Origin: Veillonellales bacterium
Lineage (GTDB): Bacteria; Bacillota; Negativicutes; JAAYSF01
DNA length: 53,651 nucleotides
Assembly: GCA_039680175.1 (NCBI GenBank)
Contig: JBDKTO010000071.1
Coordinates: 1-53,651, forward strand
Direction: 5' to 3'
Position numbers and translations under genes: made by a program. Of this stretch, positions 53,171-53,651 are shown in pieces. Position 1 is the first letter of the stretch. Each line of letters opens with the position of its first letter. Under the pieces are notes generated by a model. That model was not told the origin of the DNA. It saw only the letters and a program-made list of their open reading frames with translations, and did no database searches.

Positions 53171-53566
53171 ATGAAAAAGTATATATTAACTATGCTGGCC
53201 GCAGTATTTTTGGCATTTACTTTCGGAAATGTCCAGCAAGCAAATGCTCAGCATTTTGACTACGATGAAGCCTATCAAATTCTGCAAGGAGCATGGACGG
53301 ATGAATCTCCTTCCCATACAAACCCGCAACCAAGATATCTTGTATGGAAGAGCAATGACGGCTCCGAATGTAATATTGTCAATGGGAAAGGGTATACAGA
53401 TCCTGACGGTAATAGCATAATTTATTTTGATTATAAAGGTACAAGGGCATATGCGAATGTAACCTATTATCCTGATCAAGGGAAATATTACGCTAGAATT
53501 TATGCGTATATGAATACATCTAAAAGTTGGCTTACCCTTTATGATTGTTTATCTAAAGACAGGTAA
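53171..53566 (+). CDS. Secreted protein of unknown function
   Basis: A 131-aa protein with a clear signal peptide: MKKYILTMLAAVFLAFTFG, then NVQQANA with predicted cleavage after ANA (residue 26). The mature part is rich in Tyr and Asp (YDEAYQILQGAWTDE) and ends YMNTSKSWLTLYDCLSKDR; it looks like a small beta-rich domain. No family recognised. The ATG at 53171 has GGGAGAAC as RBS; the longer frame beginning at 53051 runs through the upstream gene and lacks a signal peptide. Confidence 0.75.
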   Translation: MKKYILTMLAAVFLAFTFGNVQQANAQHFDYDEAYQILQGAWTDESPSHTNPQPRYLVWKSNDGSECNIVNGKGYTDPDGNSIIYFDYKGTRAYANVTYYPDQGKYYARIYAYMNTSKSWLTLYDCLSKDR

Positions 53567-53651
53567 TATAAAGAGTAAGGATTAAAGCTGATGGATCAAG
53601 ATAATCAATAAAAAACAGTATGGTTTTTGGAGAAACTATAGATAGCCTAGC

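Noticed and set aside
1-53651. CRISPR array, rRNA or complete tRNA genes
   Set aside because: No regularly spaced repeats and no such RNA genes seen on either strand; only the tRNA-Ser 3' half was found.

Overview
The window looks like a chromosome segment of an anaerobic, low-to-medium GC Firmicute. The best guess is a Negativicute of the Sporomusa/Pelosinus type. This is inferred from a membrane-bound uptake [NiFe] hydrogenase, a split glycine decarboxylase (gcvPA/gcvPB) behind a tandem glycine riboswitch, a bacterial two-subunit Fe-S serine dehydratase and strong AGGAGG-type ribosome binding sites. No rRNA or marker gene is present to prove it.

Layout. (1) 1-3584: hydrogenase operon hyaABC; the small subunit gene runs in from the left edge. 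(2) 3682-7279, minus strand: an internally deleted FMN reductase, a large FAD/Fe-S lactate-glycolate type dehydrogenase, and a decayed RelE/ParE toxin. (3) 7304-17598: promoter, glycine riboswitch and terminator, then gcvT-gcvH-gcvPA-gcvPB, two radical SAM genes that I read as a LipS1/LipS2-type lipoyl synthase pair, lipM, lpdA, sdaAB and sdaAA. This operon makes its own lipoyl cofactor and can cleave glycine and deaminate serine to pyruvate. (4) 17688-30388: a consensus sigma-A promoter and terminator (possible sRNA or leader), a PAS/sigma-54 activator, enhancer-like palindromes, a textbook -24/-12 promoter, then a catabolic operon: M20 amidohydrolase, split UxaA-type dehydratase, DUF1847 protein, Dpp-type ABC importer (five genes) and an enolase-superfamily enzyme. 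The substrate is unknown.

(5) 30.5-46.6 kb: an accessory island whose left edge carries a 3' half of tRNA-Ser(GCT), a probable att scar. It holds a Phd antitoxin relic, a DUF3990/small protein/DUF3791 cassette (possible ADP-ribosyltransferase toxin system), a structured non-coding block with crossing inverted repeats, an uncharacterised three-gene minus-strand cassette (unknown protein, four-helix membrane protein, NdpA nucleoid protein), and an extended type III restriction-modification locus: PLD/SNF2 helicase, DUF4391, Mod, RhuM, Res. The helicase is frameshifted and res has a large internal deletion, so restriction is probably lost while Mod may persist. Excisionase-like HTH genes flank this locus, one of them decayed.

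(6) 46.9-52.2 kb: radC is split at its JAMM motif (HNH/PSGD) by a Tn554-like element of about 4.7 kb with a complete tyrosine recombinase, an XRE protein, a second degenerate recombinase-like protein, and an MFS transporter behind an attenuator-like leader. (7) 52.4-53.6 kb: a frameshifted XRE regulator, a small membrane protein and a secreted protein.

The best candidates for something new are the three-gene NdpA/membrane cassette, the DUF3990 cassette with the adjacent pseudoknot-like RNA block, the sigma-54 catabolic operon, and the Tn554-like element. All functional statements are from reading the sequence and from remembered family features; no database search was run.
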